Source of the DNA: Flavobacterium flevense
GTDB lineage: Bacteria > Bacteroidota > Bacteroidia > Flavobacteriales > Flavobacteriaceae
Length of the DNA: 64,000 bases
NCBI RefSeq assembly: GCF_900142775.1
Contig: NZ_FRCC01000001.1
Location: forward strand, 434,001 to 498,000
Direction of reading: 5' to 3'
Shown here: positions 1 through 8,732 of the stretch, piece by piece
How the letters are laid out: every line of letters begins with the position of its first letter
How positions within the stretch are numbered: the stretch's first letter is position 1
The notes under the pieces: generated by a model
What the model saw: only the letters and a program-made list of their open reading frames with translations
The model's database searches: none
Told to the model about the DNA's origin: nothing
Translations under genes and position numbers: made by a program

Positions 1-1056
1 AAATCAGGGAAAAATTACATTCAGCAATTAGAAAATTATATTGCTGCTACTCCTGTAAAAATTGCTTCGGTAATAGGTCGTTATTATGCAATGGATCGTG
101 ATAAACGCTGGGAAAGAGTAAAACTTGCTTATGATTTAGTTGTTAACGGAGCAGGAACACCTACACATGATATCGTTACATCAATAGCAACCAGCTACGG
201 AAATGACATTACGGATGAGTTTATCCAGCCTCTTGTTGCAGTAGATGCTAATGAAAAACCACTAGCTACTATTCAGGAAGACGATGTGGTTATTTTCTTT
301 AACTTCAGAACCGACAGAGGTCGTGAATTGACTGAAGCGCTGTCGCAACAGGATTTCCACGAGCAAAACATGCACAAACTAAACTTGTATTATGTAACCT
401 TGACAAATTATGATGAAACCTATCAAAATGTCAAAGTAGTTTACAACAAAGACAATATTACCGAAACACTTGGTGAAGTTTTAGAAAAAGCAGGCAAAAA
501 ACAAATTCGTATTGCCGAGACAGAAAAATATCCGCACGTAACCTTCTTCTTTTCAGGAGGACGAGAAACTCCTTTTGAAGGAGAAAGCCGTATTTTGAGA
601 AATTCTCCTAAAGTTGCTACTTACGACTTGCAGCCTGAAATGAGTGCTTATGAATTAACCGATGCGCTTTGTCCTGAATTAGAAAAAGGCGATGTAGATT
701 TTGTATGTCTTAATTTTGCCAATGGTGATATGGTAGGACACACCGGAATTATGGAAGCAGCCATCAAAGCCTGTGAAGCTGTAGATAAATGTGTCGAAAA
801 AGTAATTACTACCGCCTTAGCACATGGCTATTCGACTATAGTCATTGCTGACCACGGGAACTGTGAAACGATGATTAATCCTGACGGAAGCCCTAACACA
901 GCACATACTACTAACCCTGTACCTTTTATATTAGTGGATAATGACCAAATTAAGATTCATGACGGAGTGCTTGGTGATATTGCACCAACCATTTTAGATT
1001 TAATGGGAGTAGCTCAACCTGTTGTAATGTCAAGTCATTCTTTATTAATGAGATAA
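1..1056 (+). CDS. gpmI: 2,3-bisphosphoglycerate-independent phosphoglycerate mutase, 3' part (5' end outside window)
   Basis: This glycolytic enzyme interconverts 3- and 2-phosphoglycerate in the cytoplasm using two Mn ions and a phosphoserine. The reading frame is open from base 1, so the gene starts upstream; about 351 of the usual roughly 505 residues are present. Visible family motifs are GRYYAMDRDKRWERV (substrate-binding arginines), NFANGDMVGHTG and ADHGNCETM (metal ligands), and the C-terminal GDIAPTIL. The N-terminal part with the catalytic serine lies outside the window. The ATG at 91 is internal (it is the M of YAMDRD) and is not the true start. A strong hairpin terminator follows 25 bases after the stop. 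Confidence 0.97.
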   Translation, partial: KSGKNYIQQLENYIAATPVKIASVIGRYYAMDRDKRWERVKLAYDLVVNGAGTPTHDIVTSIATSYGNDITDEFIQPLVAVDANEKPLATIQEDDVVIFFNFRTDRGRELTEALSQQDFHEQNMHKLNLYYVTLTNYDETYQNVKVVYNKDNITETLGEVLEKAGKKQIRIAETEKYPHVTFFFSGGRETPFEGESRILRNSPKVATYDLQPEMSAYELTDALCPELEKGDVDFVCLNFANGDMVGHTGIMEAAIKACEAVDKCVEKVITTALAHGYSTIVIADHGNCETMINPDGSPNTAHTTNPVPFILVDNDQIKIHDGVLGDIAPTILDLMGVAQPVVMSSHSLLMR

Positions 1057-1078
1057 AGTTGAAACAATAATCATTTAA

Positions 1079-1117
1079 GAAAAGCTATTCGATTTTTTTC
1101 GGATAGCTTTTTTTTTA
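1079..1117. terminator. Bidirectional hairpin terminator between gpmI and the DUF445 gene
   Basis: The arms AAAGCTATTCGA and TCGGATAGCTTT pair around a T-rich loop and are followed by a T run on the plus strand and preceded by A residues, so the hairpin can end both convergent genes. It overlaps the stop codon of the minus-strand gene. Confidence 0.8.
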
Positions 1118-2341
1118 CATCATTTGTTCGATAAAATAAATAAAAAGCCCCACAATTCCACCTACAACCGTCCCATTGATTCGGATAAACTGCAGATCTT
1201 TTCCAACTTCTAATTCTAATTTATCAGCAATTTCTTTTTTATCCCAACTTTGTACTGAAGTGGCAATTAAATCTCCAATAGCTTTTTTATTTCTAAGCAA
1301 AATACCTAGTAAATCAACCTTTATAAAATTATTTATTTTGGTGGTCATCACCACATCATTTTGAATATTGGAACCAAAATTCCGAATCATATTGGTCAGA
1401 TTTAATTTTATTTCAGATTCCTCTCCTTTTTCTAAATCTGTGAGAACTGCTTTTTTTAATTCCTGCCAAATCGAACCAATGTAATCCTGAACTTCTTCTT
1501 TTTGTGTAAATTCGAGAATTACAGTAGTAATTTTTTGTTGCATTTCAGGTGATTTTTTCAACTCTTCGATAAAATTAAGAACATACGAATTAATTTTTTT
1601 TCGAATAGAACTCTCCGGTTGTTTTGCCATATCCAGAAATTCGTAAAGTCCGTTAAAAACGCCGTCAGCAATTTTTTTATCAGCAACACCTAAGGTGTAC
1701 CAAGGCGTAGCATTTTTAACCTTTTCCCGGATTTCCTTTCTGTTGGCTTCTAATTCTGCTGACAAAATAGAAAGCACATTGGTTATTAATTGTGCTTGTT
1801 TATCATCTTTCGATAAAGATTCCAAACCGATTGCAATCCACTCACCAAAATTCAATTCTTTCAGTTTGATTTCGAATTGCTGCTGAATAAACTTTTTTAC
1901 ATTTGCATCATCTATTGTTTTCAAAACTCCGGGAATCACATTTTCTACCACTAATGAAGATATTATGGCAGCATTTTTCTCCTCTTTTAACCAATTAGTT
2001 GCTTTAGTTGCAAAGTCAAATTCGTCCAGTTTGACTTCGAGTTTTTCTTTAATTAAAAATTCGTCTGAAACGAAAGTACCTAGGTTCTGCCCTATAGCAT
2101 CTTTATTATTAGGAATTAAAGCAGTATGCGGAATCGGGATTCCTAAAGGATGTTTGAATAAAGCCACAACCGCAAACCAATCGGCAATTCCACCCACCAT
2201 CGCGGCCTCACTAAATGCTTTGAGCCAGCCTATTTTATAATAAAATCCAACGAAAAAACAGATTACTGCCACTCCTAAAACACTAAGAGCTACACTTTTC
2301 ATTTTAATTAAATCGGTCTTTTTAATTTGAGTATTGTCCAT
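1115..2341 (-). CDS. DUF445 family membrane protein
   Basis: This 408-residue protein matches the DUF445 (YjiN-like) family of inner-membrane proteins, whose function is unknown. A hydrophobic segment lies at about residues 16-34. It is followed by the family's conserved core (AAMVGGIADWFAVVALFKHP, then IPHTALIPNNKDAIGQNLG), a long helical charged middle, and a C-terminal hydrophobic segment (VVGGIVGLFIYFIEQMM) with the family ending INGTVVGGIVG. Both ends therefore probably sit in the membrane with a large soluble part between them. It is a single gene, convergent with gpmI. The family assignment is firm; the role cannot be read from sequence. Confidence 0.9.
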   Translation of the reverse strand: MDNTQIKKTDLIKMKSVALSVLGVAVICFFVGFYYKIGWLKAFSEAAMVGGIADWFAVVALFKHPLGIPIPHTALIPNNKDAIGQNLGTFVSDEFLIKEKLEVKLDEFDFATKATNWLKEEKNAAIISSLVVENVIPGVLKTIDDANVKKFIQQQFEIKLKELNFGEWIAIGLESLSKDDKQAQLITNVLSILSAELEANRKEIREKVKNATPWYTLGVADKKIADGVFNGLYEFLDMAKQPESSIRKKINSYVLNFIEELKKSPEMQQKITTVILEFTQKEEVQDYIGSIWQELKKAVLTDLEKGEESEIKLNLTNMIRNFGSNIQNDVVMTTKINNFIKVDLLGILLRNKKAIGDLIATSVQSWDKKEIADKLELEVGKDLQFIRINGTVVGGIVGLFIYFIEQMM

Positions 2342-2524
2342 ATTCCTTTGTTTTATTACAGTTACTAATTTAGTAATTTGTTTTCAGACTGCTTTTCAAT
2401 CCATTCAAAAATCCAATAAGTACCTAAAAAGCTATAAAATTTTCCCAACATTAGAATAACATTAGAATTGCTCCTTTTTTCATATAATTAAATGTTAAAA
2501 TCTCATAATTAAAAGTAACACTAT

Positions 2525-2532
2525 TAAATTTG
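2525..2532 (+). promoter_or_regulatory. Promoter -7 box of the TetR-ABC-HlyD-TolC operon
   Basis: TAAATTTG fits the Bacteroidota -7 consensus TAnnTTTG and lies 16 bases before the TetR start. No clear palindromic operator was found beside it. Confidence 0.55.
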
Positions 2533-2548
2533 TATAAAAAAATGGAGA

Positions 2549-3229
2549 ATGAATAGTTTGTTAGATAATTTCAAAATAATAGTCAACGAAAAACTATACC
2601 TTAAGGATCCCGAAACTTCGGAATTGGGAAAAAAAATAATTCAAAACAGCATCTTATTAATTGATGAAATTGGATTAGAACATTTTACTTTTAAAAAGCT
2701 TGGAGAAAAAATCAAGTCTAATGAAAGTTCTATTTACCGTTATTTTGAAAACAAACACAAACTGGCTATTTATTTATCAGCCTGGTATTGGGGATGGATG
2801 GAGTACAAACTTATCTTTGCTACTAATAATATCCAGAATCCAAATGAAAAATTGGCGAAAGCCATTACCGTAATAACCGAAAAAATTGAAGATGACGATA
2901 GCACCAAACATATTAATGAATCTGTTTTAAACAAAATTATCATATCTGAATTCAATAAAACGCTTTATACTAAAGAAGTTGATGAAGAAAACAAAGAAGG
3001 CTATTTTTTAGTTTATAAAAAAATAATCAATCAGTTAGCCGGTATTATTCATGAAGCTAATCCTGATTATCCTTACCCTAAAAGTCTGGCATCTACAATA
3101 GTAGAAGGAAGTTTGCACCAACATTTTCTTAATGATCATTTAAAGACCATCACAGATTGTAATGAATCAATAAGTGTAACTTCATTTTACTTTGACCTGA
3201 CAAACCGAATATTAAAAAATAAAATATAA
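2549..3229 (+). CDS. TetR/AcrR family transcriptional regulator
   Basis: This 226-residue protein has an N-terminal helix-turn-helix at about residues 30-72 (IDEIGLEHFTFKKLGEKI, then SNESSIYRYFENKHKLAIYL), the typical TetR arrangement ending in the YxxFxxKxxL motif. The C-terminal part is helical and variable, as expected for a ligand-binding or dimerisation domain. It is the first gene of a tight operon: the exporter ATPase starts 8 bases after its stop. TetR proteins in such positions usually repress their own operon in response to a substrate of the exporter; that is inference here. The preceding ATG at 2542 runs into a stop after four codons, which fixes the start at 2549. Confidence 0.9.
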   Translation: MNSLLDNFKIIVNEKLYLKDPETSELGKKIIQNSILLIDEIGLEHFTFKKLGEKIKSNESSIYRYFENKHKLAIYLSAWYWGWMEYKLIFATNNIQNPNEKLAKAITVITEKIEDDDSTKHINESVLNKIIISEFNKTLYTKEVDEENKEGYFLVYKKIINQLAGIIHEANPDYPYPKSLASTIVEGSLHQHFLNDHLKTITDCNESISVTSFYFDLTNRILKNKI

Positions 3230-3237
3230 TTCCTATT

Positions 3238-4896
3238 ATGACACCATTAAAACGATTTTACAATTTACTTCAATTGGATAAAAAAGATGTTGCTCAGATT
3301 TTTTTCTATGCCATCTTTGCCGGATTAATTAGTTTGTCTTTGCCTTTAGGTATTCAGGCGATTATTAATTTTATACAATCGGGTCACGCCAGTGTTTCCT
3401 GGATAGTTTTAATTATTATTGTAATTATAGGGGTAGCACTTGTTGGGATTTTATCTTTGATGCAACTTCGAATCACTGAAAATTTACAACAAAAAATATT
3501 CATTCGCTCCTCGTTTGAATTTGCCAGCCGCTTGCCTAAAATAAAATTTGAAGCACTTTACAATTCTTATCCGCCGGAAATTGCCAATCGTTTTTTTGAT
3601 ACACTAACCATTCAAAAAGGAACATCTAAATTATTAATTGACTTTTCGGCAGCTTTATTACAAATTGCTTTTGGTCTTATCCTTTTATCTTTATACCATC
3701 CGTTTTTTATAGTTTTTGGAATTCTGCTATTCTTTTTATTGTATTTTATTTTCAAATTCTCTTATAAATCCGGAGTAGAAACGAGTTTAAAGGAATCCAA
3801 ATTTAAATATAAAGTAGCTGCCTGGTTACAGGAAATTGCTCGGAATAATTTTAGTTTCAGAAACGATCTGAATTACAATTATGCATTACAAAAGAACGAT
3901 TCCATTGTGTCGCATTATACTGATTATCGTGAAAAACATTTCGATGTTATCAAAAAACAATTTATCCAGCTAATTGCCTTTAAAGTTTTAATTACAGCAA
4001 CATTATTATCGGTTGGGGGTTATTTAGTTTTGTCCCAAAAAATGAATATTGGACAGTTTGTCGCTGCCGAAATCATTATTTTGTTAGTCATCAATTCTGT
4101 TGAAAAAATCATTCTAGGATTAGAAACGTTCTATGATGTATTAACTGCTGTAGAAAAAATAGGTCAGGTTGCCGATATGGAACTTGAAGAAGAAACAACA
4201 GATGTTCTGGACAATTGTTATGCGAATATCAGTTTAGAAACTGAAAATATGATGTTTAGATTTCCTGACTCCAAACAAAAAACACTGAGCATGATTAATT
4301 TAAAAATTGATCAGGGAGAACGTATCTTTCTGGATGGGAAAAACGGTTCGGGAAAAACAACACTCATTAGGGTTCTTTCCGGATTATTACAGCATAGTGC
4401 CGGGTCTTTTTACATCAATGACGATACCTTTAAAAAAATCAATCTTAAACAATATCGTTCTCAGATAGGATGTATTATTTATGGAGAAACACCATTTGAA
4501 GGTAGCATTTTAGACAACATTACTTTCAACAATAAATCTGTAAGTCAGGAAAATTTAAAATGGGCTATTAACGGATTACAACTGAACGGTTTGATTAAAT
4601 CATTACCGGAAGGGCTTGAAACCACCATTTTCCCTGAAGCAAGACAACTAACTTCTTCAAATGTTCAAAAGATATTATTAGCCAGAAGTATCATCAACAA
4701 GCCCAAAATTCTTTTTTACGAAGATCCTACTGATACGATGGACGAAAATGTTGCTAATGAAATTATTGACTTTTTAACCGCTGAACAGCATAAGTGGACA
4801 ATAATTGTTTCTTCTAAAAACCCTTATTGGAAAACGAAGAGCAATCGCATCATTACAATGGAAGATGGTAAAATAATGGCAGACTTAAAAAAATAA
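3238..4896 (+). CDS. ABC transporter, fused membrane and ATP-binding domains, with degenerate ATPase motifs
   Basis: This 552-residue half-transporter resembles the HlyB/PrtD group: an N-terminal membrane domain with hydrophobic segments near residues 20-42, 55-78, 135-175 and 245-290, then an ATPase domain from about 335. Walker A is intact (GKNGSGKT, about residue 368). The other motifs are abnormal: the Q-loop glutamine is absent (CIIYGETPFEGS), the signature reads LTSSNVQ instead of LSGGQ, Walker B ends YED instead of DE, and the H-loop histidine is replaced (VSSKNP). There is no N-terminal peptidase domain. It sits 3 bases before a HlyD-type adaptor and upstream of a TolC-type channel, so a type I-like export complex is likely. 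Substrate unknown. Confidence 0.9.
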   Translation: MTPLKRFYNLLQLDKKDVAQIFFYAIFAGLISLSLPLGIQAIINFIQSGHASVSWIVLIIIVIIGVALVGILSLMQLRITENLQQKIFIRSSFEFASRLPKIKFEALYNSYPPEIANRFFDTLTIQKGTSKLLIDFSAALLQIAFGLILLSLYHPFFIVFGILLFFLLYFIFKFSYKSGVETSLKESKFKYKVAAWLQEIARNNFSFRNDLNYNYALQKNDSIVSHYTDYREKHFDVIKKQFIQLIAFKVLITATLLSVGGYLVLSQKMNIGQFVAAEIIILLVINSVEKIILGLETFYDVLTAVEKIGQVADMELEEETTDVLDNCYANISLETENMMFRFPDSKQKTLSMINLKIDQGERIFLDGKNGSGKTTLIRVLSGLLQHSAGSFYINDDTFKKINLKQYRSQIGCIIYGETPFEGSILDNITFNNKSVSQENLKWAINGLQLNGLIKSLPEGLETTIFPEARQLTSSNVQKILLARSIINKPKILFYEDPTDTMDENVANEIIDFLTAEQHKWTIIVSSKNPYWKTKSNRIITMEDGKIMADLKK

Positions 4897-4899
4897 AAA

Positions 4900-6246
4900 A
4901 TGCTAAACATTTCAAATAACAACAAGCCTAAACAATCCTTAGCGCAGTTTAAATCGGTTAGAACGCTTGAAAGCAAAGTGCATTATAAGATTCTGAATAA
5001 AATTATCGTTGGTATTTCGATACTTGGAATCGCCATGTTGTTTTTACCCTGGACCCAAAATATTTCGGGATCCGGTGCCGTAACGACTTTAAAACCCAAC
5101 CAGCGTCCGCAATCTATACAAAGTGTTATTTCCGGACGTATCGAAAAATGGTATGTACAAGAAGGAGATTTTGTTCAAAAAGGTGATACCATCTTATTTA
5201 TCTCAGAGATAAAAGAAGATTACATGGATCCTAATTTAGTTCAGAATACCAAAAATCAGGTAGATGCTAAAAAAAGTGCCGTTAACTCTTATGAATCTAA
5301 AGTAGAAAGCTTAGAAAATCAATTAAAAGCAATTGAAGCCGAGAAAAATTTAAAACTGGAACAAGCGTATAATAAAATCAAACAGGCACATCTTAAAATT
5401 AAAAGTGACAGTATTGACTTAGTTGCCGCACATACGCAGCTTAAAATTGCTACCACCCAATTTAATCGTGCCATAAAATTAAACAGTGAAGGACTGAAAC
5501 CTCTGACTGATGTGGAAGAGAAAAAACTTAAACTTCAGGAAACAGAAGCTAAAATCATTAATCAGGAAAACAAATTATTAACCAGTAAAAATGATTTAAT
5601 CAATGCTAAAGTAGAAATAAACCGAATCAAAGCAGAATATGCTGAAAAGGTTTCTAAATCTCAAAGTGATAAATTTACCGCTTTAAGCAGTCAATATGAC
5701 ACAAAAGCTCAGGTTAGAAAACTGGAAAATCAATATGCTAATTACAGTATCCGTAACGATATGTATTATATCAAAGCGGCACAAAGTGGCTATATCAACA
5801 GGGCTTTACAATCAGGAATAGGCGAAACAGTTAAAGAAGGAACAGCTATAGTAACGATTATGCCAGCTGCTTATGAAATTGCTGTAGAAACGTATGTTGA
5901 TCCAATAGACTTACCATTAATTCACAGAGGAGAGAAAGTAAGGGTTTGGTTTGATGGATGGCCAACAATTGTTTTTACAGGATGGCCTGATATTTCTTAT
6001 GGAACTTTTGGAGGAACTATTGTTGCAATAGAAAATTTTATCAGCCCTAATGGAAAATACAGAGTACTGATTGCTCCTGATAAAGAAGAAGCCAAATGGC
6101 CTAAAGAATTAAGTATTGGTTCCGGTGCACAAACTCTGGCTTTATTGGATACTGTTCCTATCTGGTTCGAAATCTGGCGAATTCTAAACGGATTCCCGCC
6201 TAATTATTACAAACAAGAAACACTAACAACCAAAGAAAAGAAATAA
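4900..6246 (+). CDS. HlyD family membrane fusion (periplasmic adaptor) protein
   Basis: This 448-residue adaptor would bridge the inner-membrane ABC transporter and the outer-membrane TolC-like channel. It has a short cytoplasmic N-terminus and one membrane segment at about residues 35-53 (IIVGISILGIAMLFLPW). A split lipoyl half follows (ISGRIEKWYVQEGDFVQKGD), then a long coiled coil of about residues 120-275 rich in E, K and Q, a second lipoyl half (AQSGYINRALQSGIGETVKEG), and beta-barrel and membrane-proximal parts. A C-terminal segment rich in W and P (WFDGWPTIVFTGWPD) is distinctive. The gene overlaps the next one by one base, which suggests translational coupling. Confidence 0.92.
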   Translation: MLNISNNNKPKQSLAQFKSVRTLESKVHYKILNKIIVGISILGIAMLFLPWTQNISGSGAVTTLKPNQRPQSIQSVISGRIEKWYVQEGDFVQKGDTILFISEIKEDYMDPNLVQNTKNQVDAKKSAVNSYESKVESLENQLKAIEAEKNLKLEQAYNKIKQAHLKIKSDSIDLVAAHTQLKIATTQFNRAIKLNSEGLKPLTDVEEKKLKLQETEAKIINQENKLLTSKNDLINAKVEINRIKAEYAEKVSKSQSDKFTALSSQYDTKAQVRKLENQYANYSIRNDMYYIKAAQSGYINRALQSGIGETVKEGTAIVTIMPAAYEIAVETYVDPIDLPLIHRGEKVRVWFDGWPTIVFTGWPDISYGTFGGTIVAIENFISPNGKYRVLIAPDKEEAKWPKELSIGSGAQTLALLDTVPIWFEIWRILNGFPPNYYKQETLTTKEKK

Positions 6247-7637
6247 TGAAAAAACTTTTCTACATCTTATTATTTTTTCCGCTGACGGTTCTCATGGGTC
6301 AGGAATCTGTTCCCAAAGAGCTGAGCTACAATGAGTTTTTAGGGTATGTTAAAAAGTACCATCCTCTGGTAAAAAATGCCCAGCTGACTCTCAATAAAGC
6401 GCAAGCCGATTTGATGATGGCAAGAGGTGCTTTTGACCCTAAAATTGAAGTGGATTATGCTAAAAAACAGTTCAAAGACAAAGAATATTATTCCCTGCTG
6501 AACAGTAGTTTCAAAATCCCAACCTGGTACGGAATTGAAATCAAAGCAGGATTTGAAAACAATGAAGGCTATTATCTGAACCCTGAACACACTACTCCTA
6601 TGGACGGATTAGCTTCTCTGGGAATTAGTGTTCCCGTGGGACAAGGTTTATGGATTAACAAAAGAATGGCCGACTTAAGCAAAGCAAAAACACAAATCAA
6701 ACTAAGTGAAGCCGAAGTTAAACTCGAGGCAATTGCTGTTTTATATGATGCTTCATTGGCTTATTTTAATTGGAAAAAAAATTATGAAGAAGTACAATTG
6801 TATCAAAATTATATTCAAAATGCACAATCCAGATACAAAGGAATTCAATCGTTAATTGAACAGGGAGATAAACCTGCCATTGATAGCATTGAAGCGGGAA
6901 TTACTATTAAAAACAGACTTTTAAGTCTCGAAGATTCGAATCTTAAATTAGCAAAAGCTAAATTAGAATTATCCAATTATTTGTGGCTGGACAATGCTGT
7001 TCCTATGGAAATCTCCGATGCATTAATTCCTGAAACACAACTCGAAAGTACGATTCAGGAAACTCTGAAAACCAACAGCTTACTTACAGAATCGAATACA
7101 CTGGAAAATCATCCTAAGATTAATGCGCTACAAAGTAAGATTGACATTTTAAACATAGAACGAAAACTGAATGCTAATGAACTGCTTCCTAAAATTAATT
7201 TAGGCTATTCGTATCTGTCCGATGCTAATTATCTAAAGGATTTCGATAGAGAAAATTACAAAGTGGGCGTTGATTTTTCTTTTCCTTTATTTTTAAGAAA
7301 AGAACGGGGTAAATTAAAATTAACCAAATATAAAATACAGGAAGCCGAATATATCATGGATGTGGAAAGACAACAACTTTCGAATAAAATTCAGGCACAA
7401 AAAACAGAAATCCAATCGCTGGAGAGACAATTAGCAATCATTAGAAAATTGGCTCAGGATAATAAAACCATGCTGGATTCAGAAGAACGACTATTTTCTT
7501 TTGGCGAAAGTTCCCTGTTTTTAATCAATACCCGGGAAAATAATTTGGTTAGTGCTAAACTGGCTCAAATAAGTTTGTCCAACCGCTTTTATGTTTCCAA
7601 TTCCGAACTTTTTAAAATTATGGCGAATCCAAATTAA
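6246..7637 (+). CDS. TolC family outer-membrane efflux protein
   Basis: This 463-residue protein begins with a signal peptide (MKKLFYILLFFPLTVLMGQ) and has the two-fold repeated helical layout of TolC proteins: LSYNEFLGYVKKYHPLVKNA near the start and ENHPKINALQSKIDILNIE in the second half. Between these, beta-strand stretches rich in aromatic residues would form the outer-membrane barrel. It closes the regulator-ATPase-adaptor-channel operon. Its start codon shares the final A of the adaptor gene's stop (TAATGA). No sorting domain or lipobox is visible. Confidence 0.92.
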   Translation: MKKLFYILLFFPLTVLMGQESVPKELSYNEFLGYVKKYHPLVKNAQLTLNKAQADLMMARGAFDPKIEVDYAKKQFKDKEYYSLLNSSFKIPTWYGIEIKAGFENNEGYYLNPEHTTPMDGLASLGISVPVGQGLWINKRMADLSKAKTQIKLSEAEVKLEAIAVLYDASLAYFNWKKNYEEVQLYQNYIQNAQSRYKGIQSLIEQGDKPAIDSIEAGITIKNRLLSLEDSNLKLAKAKLELSNYLWLDNAVPMEISDALIPETQLESTIQETLKTNSLLTESNTLENHPKINALQSKIDILNIERKLNANELLPKINLGYSYLSDANYLKDFDRENYKVGVDFSFPLFLRKERGKLKLTKYKIQEAEYIMDVERQQLSNKIQAQKTEIQSLERQLAIIRKLAQDNKTMLDSEERLFSFGESSLFLINTRENNLVSAKLAQISLSNRFYVSNSELFKIMANPN

Positions 7638-7652
7638 ATAATTTTAAAATTG

Positions 7653-7660
7653 TACTTTTG
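7653..7660 (+). promoter_or_regulatory. Promoter -7 box of map
   Basis: TACTTTTG matches TAnnTTTG and lies 20 bases before the map start codon, 15 bases after the efflux-protein stop, so map probably has its own promoter. Confidence 0.55.
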
Positions 7661-7680
7661 CGGACTGAAAATCCGAAATT

Positions 7681-8499
7681 ATGATTATAGTAAAATCACG
7701 TGAAGAAATAGAGTTAATGCGCGAAAGTGCCTTAATCGTATCAAAAACATTAGGAATGCTGGCTTCTGAAGTCAAAGAAGGAGTAACCACTTTACACCTT
7801 GACAAACTGGCTGAAACTTTTATTCGTGATCATGGAGCAGTTCCAAGTTTCCTTGGTTTATACGGTTTCCCAAATTCACTTTGCATGAGCCCCAACGCTC
7901 AGGTAGTACACGGAATCCCGAACAATACTCCTCTCGTTAGCGGTGATATTATTTCTATTGATTGTGGTGCTTATAAAAATGGCTATCACGGTGATCATGC
8001 CTACACTTTTGAAGTGGGCGAAGTAGCTCCGGAAACTAAGAAATTATTACAGGTTACTAAAGAATCCTTATATGTGGGAATCCGTGAGTTTAAAGCGGGT
8101 AACCGCGTTGAAGATGTGGGGAATGCTATCCAGAAATACACTGAAGGACATGGCTACGGAGTAGTTCGTGAATTAGTAGGTCACGGTCTTGGACAAAAAA
8201 TGCACGAAGATCCTGAGATGCCTAACTATGGTAAAAAAGGACGCGGAAAACTTTTTGTAGAAGGAATGGTCGTTGCACTGGAACCCATGATTAATCAGGG
8301 CACCCGAAATATCAAACAACTTAAAGACGGCTGGACAATCCTGACCGCTGACGGAAAACCTTCGGCTCATTTTGAACACGACGTTGCTCTCGTTGACGGA
8401 AAACCGGAATTGCTTTCTACTTTTGCATACATCTATAAAGCCTTAGGAATTGAGAGTAATGAAGAAGATGAATTTAGAAAAGTGCCGTTAGTGCTTTAG
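7681..8499 (+). CDS. map: Type I methionine aminopeptidase
   Basis: The enzyme removes the initiator methionine from nascent proteins in the cytoplasm with a two-metal centre. At 272 residues it is close to the usual 250-270. The five metal ligands are visible: the Asp pair in SIDCGAYKNGYHGDHAYTF, the His in GHGLGQKMHEDP, the Glu in ALEPMI and the Glu in HFEHDVAL. The substrate-pocket histidine is in QVVHGIPN. A separate promoter box lies upstream. It follows the export operon but has no obvious functional link to it. Confidence 0.97.
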   Translation: MIIVKSREEIELMRESALIVSKTLGMLASEVKEGVTTLHLDKLAETFIRDHGAVPSFLGLYGFPNSLCMSPNAQVVHGIPNNTPLVSGDIISIDCGAYKNGYHGDHAYTFEVGEVAPETKKLLQVTKESLYVGIREFKAGNRVEDVGNAIQKYTEGHGYGVVRELVGHGLGQKMHEDPEMPNYGKKGRGKLFVEGMVVALEPMINQGTRNIKQLKDGWTILTADGKPSAHFEHDVALVDGKPELLSTFAYIYKALGIESNEEDEFRKVPLVL

Positions 8500-8559
8500 A
8501 TTATTTCGCAAAGCTACTCTAAGAATTCTCAGAGATTCACAAAGTTTTAATTACAAATT

Positions 8560-8724
8560 ATGGAAAATGATACTTTAGAATTTAGAGAAGAACTGAATTT
8601 GCTTTCCTATAAAGTAATTGGATTAGCCATTGAAGTACATCGCCAGCTTGGCCCGGGTCTTTTAGAATCTGCTTATCAAGCATGTTTAATAACCGACACA
8701 CAAATATTTAGCGAATCTCTGTGA
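8560..8724 (+). pseudogene. Truncated GxxExxY family protein
   Basis: Only 54 codons remain of a gene whose family members usually have about 125. The start (NLLSYKVIGLAIEVHRQLGP then GLLESAYQACL) is a clear GxxExxY N-terminus, but after ACL the sequence switches to ITDTQIFSESL and stops, so the conserved C-terminal half is lost. Short inverted repeats (CAGAGATTC at 8530 and GAATCTCTG at 8713) flank the fragment. The family is common and often multicopy in Flavobacterium; its function is not established. This copy is probably non-functional. Confidence 0.7.
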
Positions 8725-8732
8725 AATAAATT

